A stretch of 64,000 bases of DNA, from positions 1,228,958 to 1,292,957 of the forward strand of contig NW_003314309.1 in the NCBI RefSeq assembly GCF_000143415.4, written 5' to 3'. The notes beneath the pieces were generated by a model. It saw only the letters and a list, made by a program, of their open reading frames with translations. It did no database searches and was not told where the DNA came from. The position numbers and the translations under genes are program-made. Below are positions 1-11,943 of this stretch, piece after piece. Numbering within the stretch: position 1 is the first letter of the stretch; each line of letters begins with the position of its first letter. The stretch is from Selaginella moellendorffii (lineage: Eukaryota > Streptophyta > Lycopodiopsida > Selaginellales > Selaginellaceae).

Positions 1-199
1 TTTCCCTGCCTGGTTCTCCAACGTCAAAAGATAGACATTTGCGTGGAAAGAGAGTGATGCTTGATCACAACTGCATGTACAGAAATAACAAAACCAAGTG
101 CCACTTTCATCCGTCACACGCCGACCACAAGCACCATGTATTTATGGAGGTGGAGCTCCACTCTTTCGAGCCTTACTCTGCACACCTGACATCATCTCC

Positions 200-2010
200 T
201 CGGGTCAAAGAGAGAGTTTCAAATCTCTCCTACCTGGCCATAGCCAGACCATCGAGAGACAGGAACAATGCTGTGAAGACACAGGGAAGAGATGACTGCA
301 GTGAGATGGGAAACGTTCACGAAAGATGCTCCTTCCGTGCTTTCGGTCCAAGAACATTTCAGCCTGCAACAAATAATTGTTAAGGAGACTAGATAGTTTT
401 TCTTTTACCTTCCACCAGTATCTGTATAAGTAGCAAGGCCGGATATAAACACAAGTTGTCCGGAATAAACCTCGCCAAAAGACCTGCCAGCCAAAGTCAC
501 TCTCAGAAAAAATCAAAACTAAAAGAAAAACAATTAAACATTTTTACCAGCTCTCCAGCATGAACTAAAGCTCAATCTCGATAATTCCCGTGTCGTCGTT
601 AATAGACAGTATAAATGGTTGCTTGGCAGATGAAATCTGACAACCAACAAACGCTGCTGTACCATAAACTGCAAGGTTGAACATCTTCGGTCTCAAGTCC
701 TTTACCAGAAGCTACGTAAGTTACACACGTCAGTCAGTAGGAATGAGAAAATTTGCATTATACATACACGAGCGGGGAAATGGTTGAGATCAACAGCACC
801 GTGTGGGTTGCGTGGAATTAGCACTTCCGATCCAAGACATGTTTCGTGATCAGACGCTACTGTCACCTTTGACAACGATTCGAAGATTATTCCGAAGTAA
901 ACGCAGTTTTACCTCTTGCTCGAGTTGAAGACAGGGCGGCACACAATCGATCCGAGTGCATGTTCCAGACTCCAGGCTTATCTCCATTGTGTCACAGTTT
1001 ACAAAGGGTCGTTCAAGGGCCAACATGCTTCCGTCACTGCAATCACGTAAAACATGTTCACTACAAAAGCAGAAAGCCTGATACGAAACTTTAGCAAATT
1101 GGCAATAGGAACCTGGTCATTCCACAGGACGAATGGCACCGTGATTTCCTCACTATCAACAAGCAAGATTGTTTTCCATCTTCTGTCGCCGTTCGTCTCA
1201 GTCTCCATGGACTTTTCGTCACAAAGTGATTAAGCCATACTCGATCGATCACGCGAAACAACACTTGGCATAAATATGGTAATCTCCGGCAGCTCCACGT
1301 TGTATAGACGGGAAAGTGTCAGAGAGAAACTGCGCGCCGAGCAGCATTGCATCGTGTTCTTGGTCCTGCGTAGAAAACAGTAGCTAACTCACAAAAAATC
1401 AAACATTCACTGCACCTCGCCAAGGTGCTCTGTGGGTAAAAGACGCGGAGCACACGATCCAGCTCCAACTCTCAGCCTACAACCTGTCATGCGTAGATCT
1501 CGACCTCTCTTAATAGTTCCCTCCTCATCTTGTACCATGTCAAAAAATCTATGAACAAAAGAAGCCATCAACAAAAAAAGGTAAAGACGAATACCAGAAG
1601 TTCTTGGCTTACTTTCGGTGCAGATAGTGGTCGACTGTGTTCCCGCTGGAAAGATCTCCAAGCGTAAGAAGATAGCTATTACTCCCTGGAAACTTTGTGT
1701 GTGATACCATCAATCAATCGAGAATGCAAGCTAAATGAGCTTACCAGGCAAGACGTGGATGTCCAGAACAACGACCTCCATTACGGCATCCAAACAAACC
1801 TCACCTGGAAGAGCTCCGCGAGAAGAATCCCTTCCGTGACCCCGCGGGGATGAGCTTGGCAGCACGACAAGACGCAGGACATCATCCACGCCCATCCGGG
1901 CATCGCCGCGCCATCGTCGTGCCGCCGCCGGTACTCCTCGAGCTCCTTCCTCGCCCATTCTATAAACCCTAGAATATCATTTCCCGCCATCGCCATTCCA
2001 AATTTACACA
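200..2010 (-). CDS. Possible multi-exon gene of unknown function (model not resolved)
   Basis: Several short open stretches on the minus strand are bounded by plausible GT and AG splice sites. One begins near 2000 with MAMAGNDILGFIEWARKEL. Others lie at about 1550-1440, 1380-1270, 1210-1090 and 990-920, and a weaker pair at 500-220 is joined by a short GT..AG gap. The reading frame changes between stretches and I could not build a single continuous protein. The stretch near 1200-1100 (KTILLVDSEEITVPFVLW) has the feel of a beta-rich, OB-fold-like segment, but that is only an impression. It lies head to head with the kinase gene that starts at 2217, so the two may share a promoter region around 2010-2216. 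It could equally be a decayed gene. Confidence 0.25.
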
Positions 2011-2216
2011 CGGGTAAAGTTATAAGCAGCCAGTGGACGAGAATCCCGATGTTCCCTTGTCTCTTACCTCTTTGTTTACTCTCTTTGCTCGATACTTGTG
2101 GAATCCCGGCCTTAGAATCTCTTCCTTCTCCCAAGAAAGGATTCCAGGGTCATCACCCCGAGAGGAGAATTCAAGCAAAGATCTATCACAAGATCAAAGG
2201 GAACTAGAAAGAAGAA

Positions 2217-4737
2217 ATGGATCGAAAATCTTTGTCTAGTGTTCCTTTGCCGAGCAACATAGCCATACTTTCGGGCAGCACTGTGCCTGGCCATTTTTCT
2301 TCTACTTCTAGTTCTACTGCTACTACTACTACTCTTCCTTCGAATCGAAACATTGTGGTAATTTTTGATGCGTCGAGGGAGATGTCAAGCATCGCTGTGG
2401 AGTGGACGTTGGAGAGAATTCTTCAGCATGGGGATGTCTTGACACATCTTGGGATTTTACCGCAAACAGTCACAGGAATTGCAAAACTCAGTAAGTTTTT
2501 CGCTTCTTTTTTGCCTTTTATTTTAATATTTATTGTTTAGTGCGATACAAGCCCCAGAAGGGGACTGAACAGTCTATCGTTGGCAACCAGGATGAGGAAA
2601 TTTGTAAGAAACTGAAGCTCTACAGCTTAATTCTCAGTGATATTCAAAAGGCATGCGAGGATCTAAACGTAAGAAATCATTCTAAACTTTTGGTTTTTTT
2701 TTTAATGTATATTCTTTTTAACAGGCTAGTTTAGATCTTCGAATTGTTACTGGGTATCCACTGAATCTAGTTGCTGTGACCGAAATAAGAAAACTACAGC
2801 CTACATGGGTTATTCTAGACAGGTTTTTTTTTTCTTCTTCTTCTTCTGTTTTTTAGGTCCTCATACTATGAATCTGGATAGAAATATGAAGAGACATCGC
2901 AAGCATATAAACGACCAGCTCTCCTGCAACATGATTCTCATGGATCGGAACAACGAAGGCAAAATTCTCAAGCTTTGTGCCCCGGTGGTGTTGGGACCAT
3001 CTCTCCAGTTCCAAGACATCTCCTCCGACTCCCAAATCCTCGACACAGTTGGAAAGTATCGTCACTTTTCATCCTCCGGAGGGGATTCGGACAGCGATAC
3101 GATCCTCACACACAGTAAACACGGTGAATAGAATTTTCGTTATTTACATTATTATATTCAATTTTTCCATGGTTTCATGTTCAAAGCACGCAGAGGAGGA
3201 ACATCAAATAACAGTGTCACTGTTGATCCTGGCCCGAGTGAGAATGCGGCAGTGGAGTTGGACGCTGTACTGCCGAGAGAATTGGATGAAACCAACACTG
3301 CAATCAAGCTGGATAAAGAGAAACTTACGACTGATGAAGCGATCACCGAGGACACCATCCTCTTCCCAAAACCCGGGAGCTCGGCACTGCCACTTTGCTC
3401 GATTTGCAAGCACAAGCCCCGCGATTTCAAGAGACAGACGAGAGAGTTTACGTATTCTGAGCTGGAGGAGGCGACAGACAATTTCTCGCATGCCAACTTT
3501 CTGGCCGAGGGAGGATTTGGGTTTGTGTACAAGGGCGTTCTCAAAGGTGGCCAACACATTGCCGTGAAGCAACACAAGCTCGCCAGCACGCAAGGAGGGA
3601 GGGAGTTTTGTGCAGAGGTCAAGGTTCTGAGTGGAGCACAGCACCGAAACCTGGTAACTTTGCTAGGATTTTGCGTTGAGGGTGGCAAGAGAATGCTCGT
3701 TTACGAGTTTGTGTGCAACAAGTCACTGGACTATCACTTATTTGGTACTTTCTTTTCTTTTCTTTTCTTTTTTTTCTAAACACTTGGCTTTGACATGTGA
3801 CAATGGTGGCAGACAAAAACACGGTGCTACCATGGTGTGCAAGACAGGGAGTCGCTTTGGGGGCTGCCAGAGCGATGCGATATCTTCACGAGGAATGCCG
3901 GGTTGGAACTATAATTCATAGAGATCTCAGGCCACACAACATTCTTCTCACACATGACTATGCTCCAATGGTAACCATTGTTACTATATCGTTTCTAGAT
4001 TACTTATATGGTACCAGGTTGGAGATTTTGGATTGGCTAGATGGCATACAAGCAGCCAGCCCGCAGTTGAGACGAAGGTAATTGGCACACTCGGGTAAGA
4101 AACCAAAACTCCTATGTTATTTTAATATGACATTTAATGTTTAGAATTGAAGGTATTTGGCTCCGGAGTATGCTTCAAGTGGACAAGTTACAGAGAAAGC
4201 CGACGTGTATTCGTTTGGTGTGATTTTACTCGAAATGGTCACAGGCCGGAGATCACTAGATATATCCCTGCCTCATGCAGAACAATGTCTCACAGAATGG
4301 GTAAGATTCATTTTTTAAAAAATTTCTATTTAATATTAATTACAGGCTCGTCCAAAACTCGATGTAAGAGATGCCGATTCTTTACTGGATCCACGACTGG
4401 TTAAAGATTTACTCCAGGAGTCACAGCTTTACGAGATCCAAGCAATGGTCCACGCAGCGGCATTTTGCCTAAGAAGAGAACCCTCGCAAAGGCCAAGAAT
4501 GAGTCAGGTTGATACTTACGAAGAAAAATCATGAACTTACAAGGTTGACATTGTTGCATGTAGGTGTTGCGAATTTTGGAAGGCGAGAGAGGTGAAGCAC
4601 CCACCATAGCTCTAACAATGTCTACCACCTGGGATCCCACAACCAAGAGCCGGATCCCACGAGTTCCAAGCAATACCACGCCCAAAAGTCCGAGCAAGCA
4701 AAGCTTTCTCTCATATAATGAGATGATCACCAGCTAG
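2217..4737 (+). CDS. USP-domain receptor-like cytoplasmic kinase
   Basis: Ten exons can be read: 2217-2490, 2541-2668, 2725-2822, 2882-3114, about 3187-3744, 3813-3970, 4018-4094, 4153-4300, 4346-4507 and 4564-4737 (TAG stop). The N-terminal part resembles a universal-stress-protein fold ([11 protein letters not shown], then [12 protein letters not shown]). A linker follows, then a protein kinase domain with a glycine-rich loop ([10 protein letters not shown]), lysine in [24 protein letters not shown] and the subdomain VIII motif LAPEY. The architecture matches the plant PERK-like family annotated in Selaginella as 'inactive protein kinase'; here the canonical Lys, HRD and DFG residues are all visible, so inactivity should not be assumed. 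There is no signal peptide or membrane segment, so it is probably cytoplasmic. A split second copy lies at 30883-31327 and 37533-38140. Confidence 0.85.
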
Positions 4738-4805
4738 ATGGCATGAGCTATCATGAAAGTTGACTATAGGTAATATACTCAAGAGAAAAAGAGAAACTAT
4801 TATTC

Positions 4806-5080
4806 GTGATGTTGTTACAAGAAGCTACTATAATCCAAAGTCATACAAATAGCTTCTCAGGATCAAAGTTTCAAAGAGTGATCTTGGCTGGCGGCATCCA
4901 TCGCAAAGAACTCGGAGATCACCTCCAGCGGCATGCCTTTCGTTTTGACAGGGTGAAGATCCAGGGCACTAACACCACCACCGCAAAGCAGCCAAACAAG
5001 CCACCGATTCCCAGCACCCCGCGGAGCTTCAGGCACATCTTGGTGAGGAGGATGTTGCAAGTCCATAAATGTCAGGTTCA
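4806..5080 (-). pseudogene. 3' fragment of a tonoplast sugar transporter (TST/TMT-like)
   Basis: Read on the minus strand, this fragment encodes the last transmembrane segment and tail of a TST/TMT-type monosaccharide transporter: RGVLGIGGLFGCFAVVVL, then a frameshift, then TKGMPLEVISEFF and a stop. The ETKGMPLEV..EFF motif is characteristic of the plant tonoplast sugar transporter subfamily. The frame breaks between the membrane segment and the KTKG motif, where the longer copy at 38208-38545 keeps the residues VPE. No upstream exons are seen before the PPR pseudogene. It lies tail to tail with the kinase gene, 70 bp apart, and the same arrangement recurs at 37.5-38.6 kb, so both belong to one duplicated block. 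Confidence 0.75.
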
Positions 5081-5084
5081 TTAA

Positions 5085-6470
5085 ATTCAAAACAAGATTA
5101 TAGATCCGTTGGAAGGAAGGAAAAATAATTTCTAGCCGATTATCTATAAAATAGAGACCTGGTTAAAATAAAAACATGGCACCACATTGGGATTTCATTC
5201 GCCTTTGCTTTGTGCTCCTCTTCTACTTGGCCCATCATCCTCTAGAATGATTATCCATTTGGAGGTAATATTCTTCTCACAAGGTCACTCAGCATTGTTT
5301 ACACTCAGAAAGACATAAAGGTGGACTTCATGATAGAAAATTAACTCTGCAAGAGTGTTAATGTTCTCCATTCGTGGGATCTATTTGCACCATTGGTTAA
5401 TAATGCCACTTGAGGAAGAGAAAGCTTGAAAAGAACCGAGAAGAATTTCTCATTTTACTCTCTCTTTTATTTAATCAGTAAGGCTGATTGATTCTGCGCA
5501 GACCTTTCCTCAACCGGTTTAATCACCGTCTGGATGCGTTGATTCTTTGATATTTACCAGATTGGAGACAGCAGCCATTTAGACAAGAGGTAGTTTGAAT
5601 TTCAAGTTCACGGGGATCAAATCAACTTTACCTGCGAAGCAGGCGTTTTGTCTACTCTGGTTAGATTAAACATTCATAACTCTAGCTCTAGATGTCAGAA
5701 TTTGAATTCTGACATTCATGTTAACAGTGCTTAAATTCTCAGGAATCCCGGCGAAGGCTGTGATTTTCTTGGACAGTAGAATTACTGCCATGTGGGCATA
5801 ACTACTGCCACATCATCTATACAACTTAAGGATGATCCACTTGTTTTTTATAAACAAGAAAATATCAAATCAAACAATTTGCTTGAGTTAATGCACCCGA
5901 TTCATGTGACCTGAATGAGGTGGAAACTGTCACAATCTGAGAGTGAGGGACTACAGTGCTTGTGATGGGTTTTGCACTCTGATTCAATGGTAACTGCAGA
6001 AGAAGAGGAAGCATCTTTGCAAGGTACCGGACCGGCTTATTCGACTCGGAATCTTCCCGCTGGTATCAGCCACCAGTCAAGGGTCCACAATTTGTCCACT
6101 CGCCATTAGAAAAAAAATAAAAAAATTTCAATCTTCCAGACCTTAACTGGTAATTAAAACCAGGGCTTGATAGCAATTTATTACTTTTGACAACTTATTT
6201 CCGGTGTCATTCGCTCCCATCCAATGGTTGAGGATGACGGAATAAGTGACATGTGCACAAGACTTCCAATACTATAAGTCCATGTCCCAATTAACCAGCT
6301 ATAAAATACTCATGTTTAATGTGTGTCAATAATCCTTTTGCAGGTTCACCTATGGAAACCTTATTACAACTTCTATTTCCTCTAAATGATAAGAATCATG
6401 CTTCTACACAAGCATAAACTAAATGAGGCTATGCACATTTGATAGCAACGTAAAGGCAACATGGCTGCAA
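5085..6470. other. Intergenic stretch, no gene seen
   Basis: No convincing open frame, RNA gene or repeat was seen in this roughly 1.4-kb stretch. It is moderately AT-rich and holds only short runs such as the A-tract near 6110-6125. Confidence 0.5.
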
Positions 6471-6474
6471 GGAT

Positions 6475-7870
6475 TTAGTCTACAAGCATTCCTTGCTGCT
6501 CGTTCCCCTTGCTCAATCTCACAAGAGTTGTCCAAGCAATCTTATTGGCTGCAAAGTGCATGCTGTGGAGCAGCTCCTCGGCTTGCTCCAGCCGCCGTGC
6601 TTGTCCCAGCAAATCTATCAAACAGTGGAACTGCTTGATCACCAGTAAAATGCCATGAGCTTCCACCATGATCCCAAAGTGCTCCCTTGCTGAGTTGACC
6701 ACGCCTTCGTGATTGCAAGCCATGAGAACGCTCACATAAGTGATGTAGCTCGGCCTCACTCCTTTGAGGAGCATTGAGCCAACGAGCTCCAGGATGGTTT
6801 TCAAGTCGCCATTCTAGGATGATCGAATTCCAAGTGTAGAGATCCTGCTTGGGCATTCGATTAAACACATCCAGGGCCTCCTCAAGCTGGCCATTTTGGG
6901 GAAAGCCAGAAACCATAGTTGTCCATGAAACTTTGTCATGGACAGGCATTTTCTCAAAGGTAACGATGGTATTACGCAAATGCCCATACATGCCATTCGC
7001 AGAAATGAGGCACTTCCACGAAAAAGCAATTCGTGTGGGCATAGTGTCAAACGTAGTCTTTGCCATCTCAACCCTTCCATTCTGAGAGTATGCCTGAATC
7101 ATGGCCGTCCACGTGACCGAGTCCCAACAAGGCATATTTGCAAAGACAAGCTCTGTCTCATCAAGATCCCAGTTCTGGGCATAAACCGTGATTACGGACG
7201 TCCAGGCCACAACGTCCTTGGACGGCATTTTGTCAAAAAAACGCCTAGCTACGTCTACCAAGCCCTGATTCCATACGCGGCTATCACGATTGTCCATGAA
7301 AGGGCGCTCAGGTCTGGCATGGACTCCCACGGCTCCACCGACTTAATAAAAATGCCCATTTTGGGCAATGTTTGCACAATAGCTTTCCATGCGACCAGAT
7401 TTCTTTCAGGTATTTTGGTAAAGATGTTCCATGCTTCAAGAACTCGACCGTTGCCAGCGTAGGCTGCCAACATGGCAGTCCACGACACAAGGTCGTGCTG
7501 ACGCATACTGTCGAATATACTTCTTGCCTCGTCCAGATACCCTGCAACGGTATATGCTGACAGCATGGCAGTCCACGATACCACATTTAGCCAGGGAGTC
7601 CTGTCGTACCAGATTCGCGCCTGGTCGACCAGGCCATTGTGGCTTTACGCTTTTGAGACATTTATTCCAGGATACAGCGTGTTCTCTCAAAGAAATCTCG
7701 TGCCATGTCAAGATGCCCATGCATGGCATATGCTGTAACAATAGAGTTCCACAAGCAAACATTCCGTTCTTCCAATCTATCGACGTCCAGACAATGGGAA
7801 GTTTTACTTCCAAAGGATCAACTAATGATTCTTACGTTGGATCGGAAGCGCTCATCGCCCAAGACGCTCG
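6475..7870 (-). pseudogene. PPR protein pseudogene (PLS-type repeats, frameshifted)
   Basis: At least seven pentatricopeptide repeats can be read on the minus strand, but they sit in three different frames: about 7813-7590, 7584-7255, 7330-6830 and 6804-6475. Typical motifs are VVSWTAMLSAYTVAGYLDEA, NLVAWKAIVQ, VVAWTSVITVYAQN, VTWTAMIQAYSQNGRVE and KVSWTTMVSGFPQNG. Intact PPR proteins of this class bind organellar RNA and act in its editing, splicing or stability. At least three frame breaks and the lack of a clear N-terminal targeting region argue that this copy is dead. The tail holds the short helical repeats usually found before the E domain (HCLIDLLGQARRLEQAEELL). It is unrelated in orientation to the intact PPR gene at 9423. 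Sequencing error could explain one break but hardly all. Confidence 0.75.
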
Positions 7871-8519
7871 CACACCCTGACCAAATCACCGCAGCAAGAT
7901 TTCAGCAGCCTCACGAAGCCAGGAACATCACACATGAGACGGGTGAGATCGATCCATTGACAAAATTAACGAAATTCTTTGCAGTCAGTCACAGCTAAGA
8001 GCCGAGAAGAATCCCAGTCTTTCTCACACAACCCTTCACCTCGACGAGCTCCACGTCGAAGATCTCGAGTTGGGTCCTCCGGTCGGCCTCTCGACATTCT
8101 TTAGCTCCAAGCAGTTCGTACGTTTGATCCCTTCCTCAAACCCAGGAACCAATCCACCATCGCCCAGTCGCGTCTTGGATGGCTGCCCCTTCTGGTAGCT
8201 ACTGTCGCTCCTTCTCCCGGACTCGTTGTAGCTAATGTAGTTGACGATCACTTCACTGGCCATCGCTGGGGAATTTGCCGCTCCCCTGTTCCAGGTCGAG
8301 GTAAATCAATCCGGTGTTCGTGGTCGGTGGTCACATACTCGGGGCTCGCCCACGACCTTGACCTTGAATCCCACCCGCTGGCTGGACTCCAGCAGCTTCT
8401 CTTCCTGCGCGGCGGCCTTGGATTTGATGACCGCTTGAGCGGCATTGCCCGCGCTGCCGATCGCGAGGGGAGAAAGCCGAAAGCCCTAATACACGTGTCA
8501 CAATGCCACGTGGCAGCGA

Positions 8520-9400
8520 GCCAAGAAATCTCTCATTTCGGGGCTTCCAAACGATGTCGCTCGCCACTGCCTCGCCAAGGTCCCCAGGATCTACCACCGC
8601 ACCATGCGATCGGTGTCAACGACATTTCCTGGCGGTAAGAAGGAAGAATGGCATTGCGGATGCCTGGCTCGTTGTGATCCTCATGGAAAATGGGCACAAC
8701 TCCTACTGCATCTACAATCTTCCCTCCAAATCCAAAGCACCTCTTCCAGATCGGGGCTAGAATTCGGCGGTGCAATTCGCCACATTCAAGACCGCGGCGG
8801 TGGGCACTCTCCTCGTCGCGCTGGAATCCAGGACGAGCTCTCGCCGCTCGACCGTGGAGAACCACACCCGGATCTTCGATTCTACCGAGAACAAGTGGCA
8901 GCCAGGATCACCGCCAACTGTCGCGCGGTCGCAGTTCGCTATGGCGACAGTGAATGGGAGCTGCGACCACGACGGTGACTTTGTCGTCGTGACCGAGTCG
9001 TACGATGTCGCGACCGACACGCCGCGGTCGCTCGTCCGGCGCTTCTCTTCGTCGCATTGCGAGGTGCTGGTCTATGATCCTGGCAGCGATTCCTGGCACC
9101 GCGATTCCTCCGGGATGAGCGCCATGGATCACGGAGAGCTCATCTCTACCTCCAGCGGGATTTACAGCTTGACCGCCTCGGACCGCCTCTACAAGTTCGT
9201 GGACGGGGAATGGGTTCTCGCCGGGAGCATCCAGCGCAAGCCATCCCTCTCCGGCTTTCAATGTCCACTCGCAGCGGGCATTTGGGCTCCGGGACGAGAT
9301 CTTCGTTCTGGGCGGTGATGATCTGGGAAGAAGCTCTTGATTGGAGAGGATCTCATTTGCCACGGATTGTTCCTCTGGTTTAGAGCTGGCTCCGTGGTCA
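8520..9400 (+). pseudogene. F-box/kelch-repeat protein pseudogene
   Basis: The stretch begins with an F-box-like start (GLPNDVARHCLAKVPRIYH, near 8541) typical of plant F-box/kelch proteins that act as substrate receptors of SCF ubiquitin ligases. Kelch-like segments follow: TRIFDSTENKWQPGSPP, CEVLVYDPGSDSWHR, LYKFVDGEWVLAGSI and, in another frame near 9295-9320, EIFVLGGDDLG. A frameshift occurs near 8630, an in-frame TAG at 8758-8760, and a further frameshift near 9290. The F-box itself is short and appears to lack part of helix 2-3. It ends just upstream of the PPR gene that starts at 9423. With three lesions it is best called a pseudogene. Confidence 0.7.
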
Positions 9401-9422
9401 TGGGATAGGTCGATCCTGCTAG

Positions 9423-11252
9423 ATGAGCTTGCGGCGAATTCGGGTGCTCCGCGAGCGGTTCCACACGGCAGCGGCATCGGTGATGAGTGACAATGCCAAG
9501 TTCTTGGAGACCGATGTGGACGGATGGAAGCGAAGGTATGGAGAACTCTCGCGAGCTGTGGATGCCGTGGTCGAGCAAGCAGGGGAGATCAGCATCAACA
9601 CGACAGTTTCGAGAGCTTTCGTGTCTCTTCTCAAGTGGTGCGTACAAGAGAATAATCTAGCACAAGTTCGTCGTGTGCACGACTTCGTTTCCGCGAGGCA
9701 TCCCGGCTGCGCCCAAGACCAGTTCGTGGGAAACATGATCCTACAGGCATATCGGAAGCTTGGGCAGCTTGATCTAGCGTGTGCGGTATTTGCCGGCATT
9801 TGCAACAGAGATCTTTTCTCGTGGACTATCATGATCGCAGCTTTTGCCCGGGATGGGCACTTCTCCGAGGCATTGTTGCTGTTTAGACGGATGGAGCTCG
9901 ATGGAATAAAGCCATCCCCGGTGACTTGCGTGACAGTTCTTGCCTCCTTCACGGGACCCAGGCTTCTCCCGCAAGCTAGAAAGTTTCACGCAAGGATCGA
10001 AGCTTTGGGCCTGGAATCAAACGTTATAGTCGGGACTGCGGTGATCACAATGTATGGGAAATGTGGAAGCCTGACAGATTCCAGGCTAGTTTTCGAGAGA
10101 ATGCCGCAAAAGAACCTCGTCACCTGGACGACGCTGATATCGACCTATGCCCAGCACGGCCATGGAAAAGAAGCGATAGAGATTTTCGAGAGGCTGCTCG
10201 CTCATGGAGGATTGGAACCTGACGCGGTTGCTTGCGTGAGCGCTCTCGACGCTTGCTCGAGCCTGGCATCGCTAGAGCAGGGCAGGAAAGTTCACAGGAT
10301 CGTCGTCTCGAGGGGATTCGAGAGCAACACAGTCGTAGCAAACGCTCTCGTGTTCATGTATGGGAAATGCGGGGCTGTGGAAGAATCGAGAGCAGCGTTT
10401 GACACGATCCAACACAAGAATCGCAACTCATGGAACTGCATGCTCACGGTTTACACCCAAGGAGGCCACTTCCGCGAGGCGATGGAGCTCTTCAAAAGGA
10501 TCGACGTAGAGCCGGACCACGTCACTTTTCTCTGCCTTGTTCTTGCTTGCTCTGGTGCGAAAGACCTTGCCGAAGGAATTGCCACTCACAGGCTGATCGA
10601 AGAGAGCGAGGTTGCTTCGAACGAGGCCCTGTGCCACTCGCTCATGAACATGTACTCCAAGCTTGGGAGGCTAGAGAGCGTTCGGGAAATCTTCGAAAAG
10701 ATGGCGAGCAAGAACGTGATCTCCTGGACGTCCATCGTCTCGGCCCACGCCCAAGCCGGGGATCTGGAGATGACGCAGTCGCTCTTCGCGGGAATGCAGC
10801 TCGATGGCGTCGCTCCAGACAGCATCGCGTTTGTGAGCGTCTTGTCTTCGTGCAGTCACGGAGGATTGCTCGAGAGCTTCCCAGTGCTCTTGCGGTGCAT
10901 GGTGGAGGACTGCGAGATCCTTCCACGCGTGGAGCACTACGGCTGCGTTGTGGACGCTCTGGGACGGTGCGGGAAGCTTGACGAGGCGGAGAGGTTTGTG
11001 GAGGAGTTGCCGGTGAGAGTGGCAGTGCTGTGGATCGCGCTGCTAGCGGCGTGTTCCACTCACAAGGATGTGAGGCGCGCAAGGCGGGTCGCGGAGCGGG
11101 CATTTGCACTGGAGCCTCGGAATTGGTCGACGTATGTGATGTTCGCAAACATCCTGGGCGAGGCCGGTGAGCGGGATGAAAGCGCCGCGATCAAGCAGAG
11201 AATGGAGGAGTTGAAAGCTCGATCACAAGAAAAAGGAGCACATATTTCGTAA
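9423..11252 (+). CDS. Pentatricopeptide repeat protein, PLS class with E-type tail
   Basis: An uninterrupted 609-residue frame without introns, as is usual for plant PPR genes. The first 20 residues are rich in arginine and lack acids until residue 11 (MSLRRIRVLRERFHTAAASV), which fits a mitochondrial or plastid targeting peptide. About a dozen PPR motifs follow from roughly residue 60 to 500, including DLFSWTIMIAAFARDGHFSE, NLVTWTTLISTYAQHG and NVISWTSIVSAHAQAG, alternating P, L and S types. Residues of about 505-609 resemble the E1/E2 extension (VEHYGCVVDALGRCGKLDEA, then WIALLAACSTHKD). There is no DYW deaminase domain, so if it acts in C-to-U editing it would need a partner. A second ATG at 9483 is possible, but the upstream one gives the better transit peptide. 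Confidence 0.88.
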   Translation: MSLRRIRVLRERFHTAAASVMSDNAKFLETDVDGWKRRYGELSRAVDAVVEQAGEISINTTVSRAFVSLLKWCVQENNLAQVRRVHDFVSARHPGCAQDQFVGNMILQAYRKLGQLDLACAVFAGICNRDLFSWTIMIAAFARDGHFSEALLLFRRMELDGIKPSPVTCVTVLASFTGPRLLPQARKFHARIEALGLESNVIVGTAVITMYGKCGSLTDSRLVFERMPQKNLVTWTTLISTYAQHGHGKEAIEIFERLLAHGGLEPDAVACVSALDACSSLASLEQGRKVHRIVVSRGFESNTVVANALVFMYGKCGAVEESRAAFDTIQHKNRNSWNCMLTVYTQGGHFREAMELFKRIDVEPDHVTFLCLVLACSGAKDLAEGIATHRLIEESEVASNEALCHSLMNMYSKLGRLESVREIFEKMASKNVISWTSIVSAHAQAGDLEMTQSLFAGMQLDGVAPDSIAFVSVLSSCSHGGLLESFPVLLRCMVEDCEILPRVEHYGCVVDALGRCGKLDEAERFVEELPVRVAVLWIALLAACSTHKDVRRARRVAERAFALEPRNWSTYVMFANILGEAGERDESAAIKQRMEELKARSQEKGAHIS

Positions 11253-11897
11253 TTCACATGATCTTGGCGCTCGTGAGATGGTGCGCAAGAGCCTCATTCG
11301 TTTGAAAACAAGTGACCTTCTTCCCAGAGAGATCAGCAAGACCAATCGATGGATAGTTGAGGTGGCTTGCTTGAACCATCTCCAAGACCATTTGATTACG
11401 GAGGTGGACATGTTAATCCCAATGCTGCAGCTCATTCAGGATCTAACATGTCAAACTACGTTGGACTTGTGTCTGGGCGACGGAAAGATGTGCTCAAAGC
11501 ATATCAGTCGCTCTGCCATGACGGCTTCCATTTTGACAACAACAGCCTGTAAACTATTTGATCCAAGAATGCAAGATTTCATAGTCAGTTGTAACCAAGG
11601 AAGATGTGATAGCTGCAAGACTCCTCTCAAGATGGTATGCTTTCAACAATGGAAGCCATGGAAGTTCCAGACATTGTCTGGAACCTATGGAGTGCTGCAG
11701 CTATAATAAATGGGAACCACATCAGGTTATATAAGGATTCCTAATTGTAGCAAATCCACCTTGATGATGGCAAGGATTTGTGAGATGAGTAAACTTAAAG
11801 ATGCTTAACCTTAAATAATTAATTGGAAAAGAAAGTGCTGGATTGAGAAATATTTACACTATATAGTTTTTCTCCCTAAACCCTACTTAAGAAAAAA

Positions 11898-11943
<46 letters not shown>

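Noticed and set aside
4806-5080. A functional sugar transporter gene
   Set aside because: Only the C-terminal tail is present and it is frameshifted.
6475-7462. Plus-strand open frames across the PPR pseudogene
   Set aside because: They are antisense shadows of PPR repeats and show no motif of their own.
8690-9477. Antisense open frames over the F-box/kelch pseudogene
   Set aside because: GC-rich antisense frames without domain content; the sense strand carries kelch motifs.
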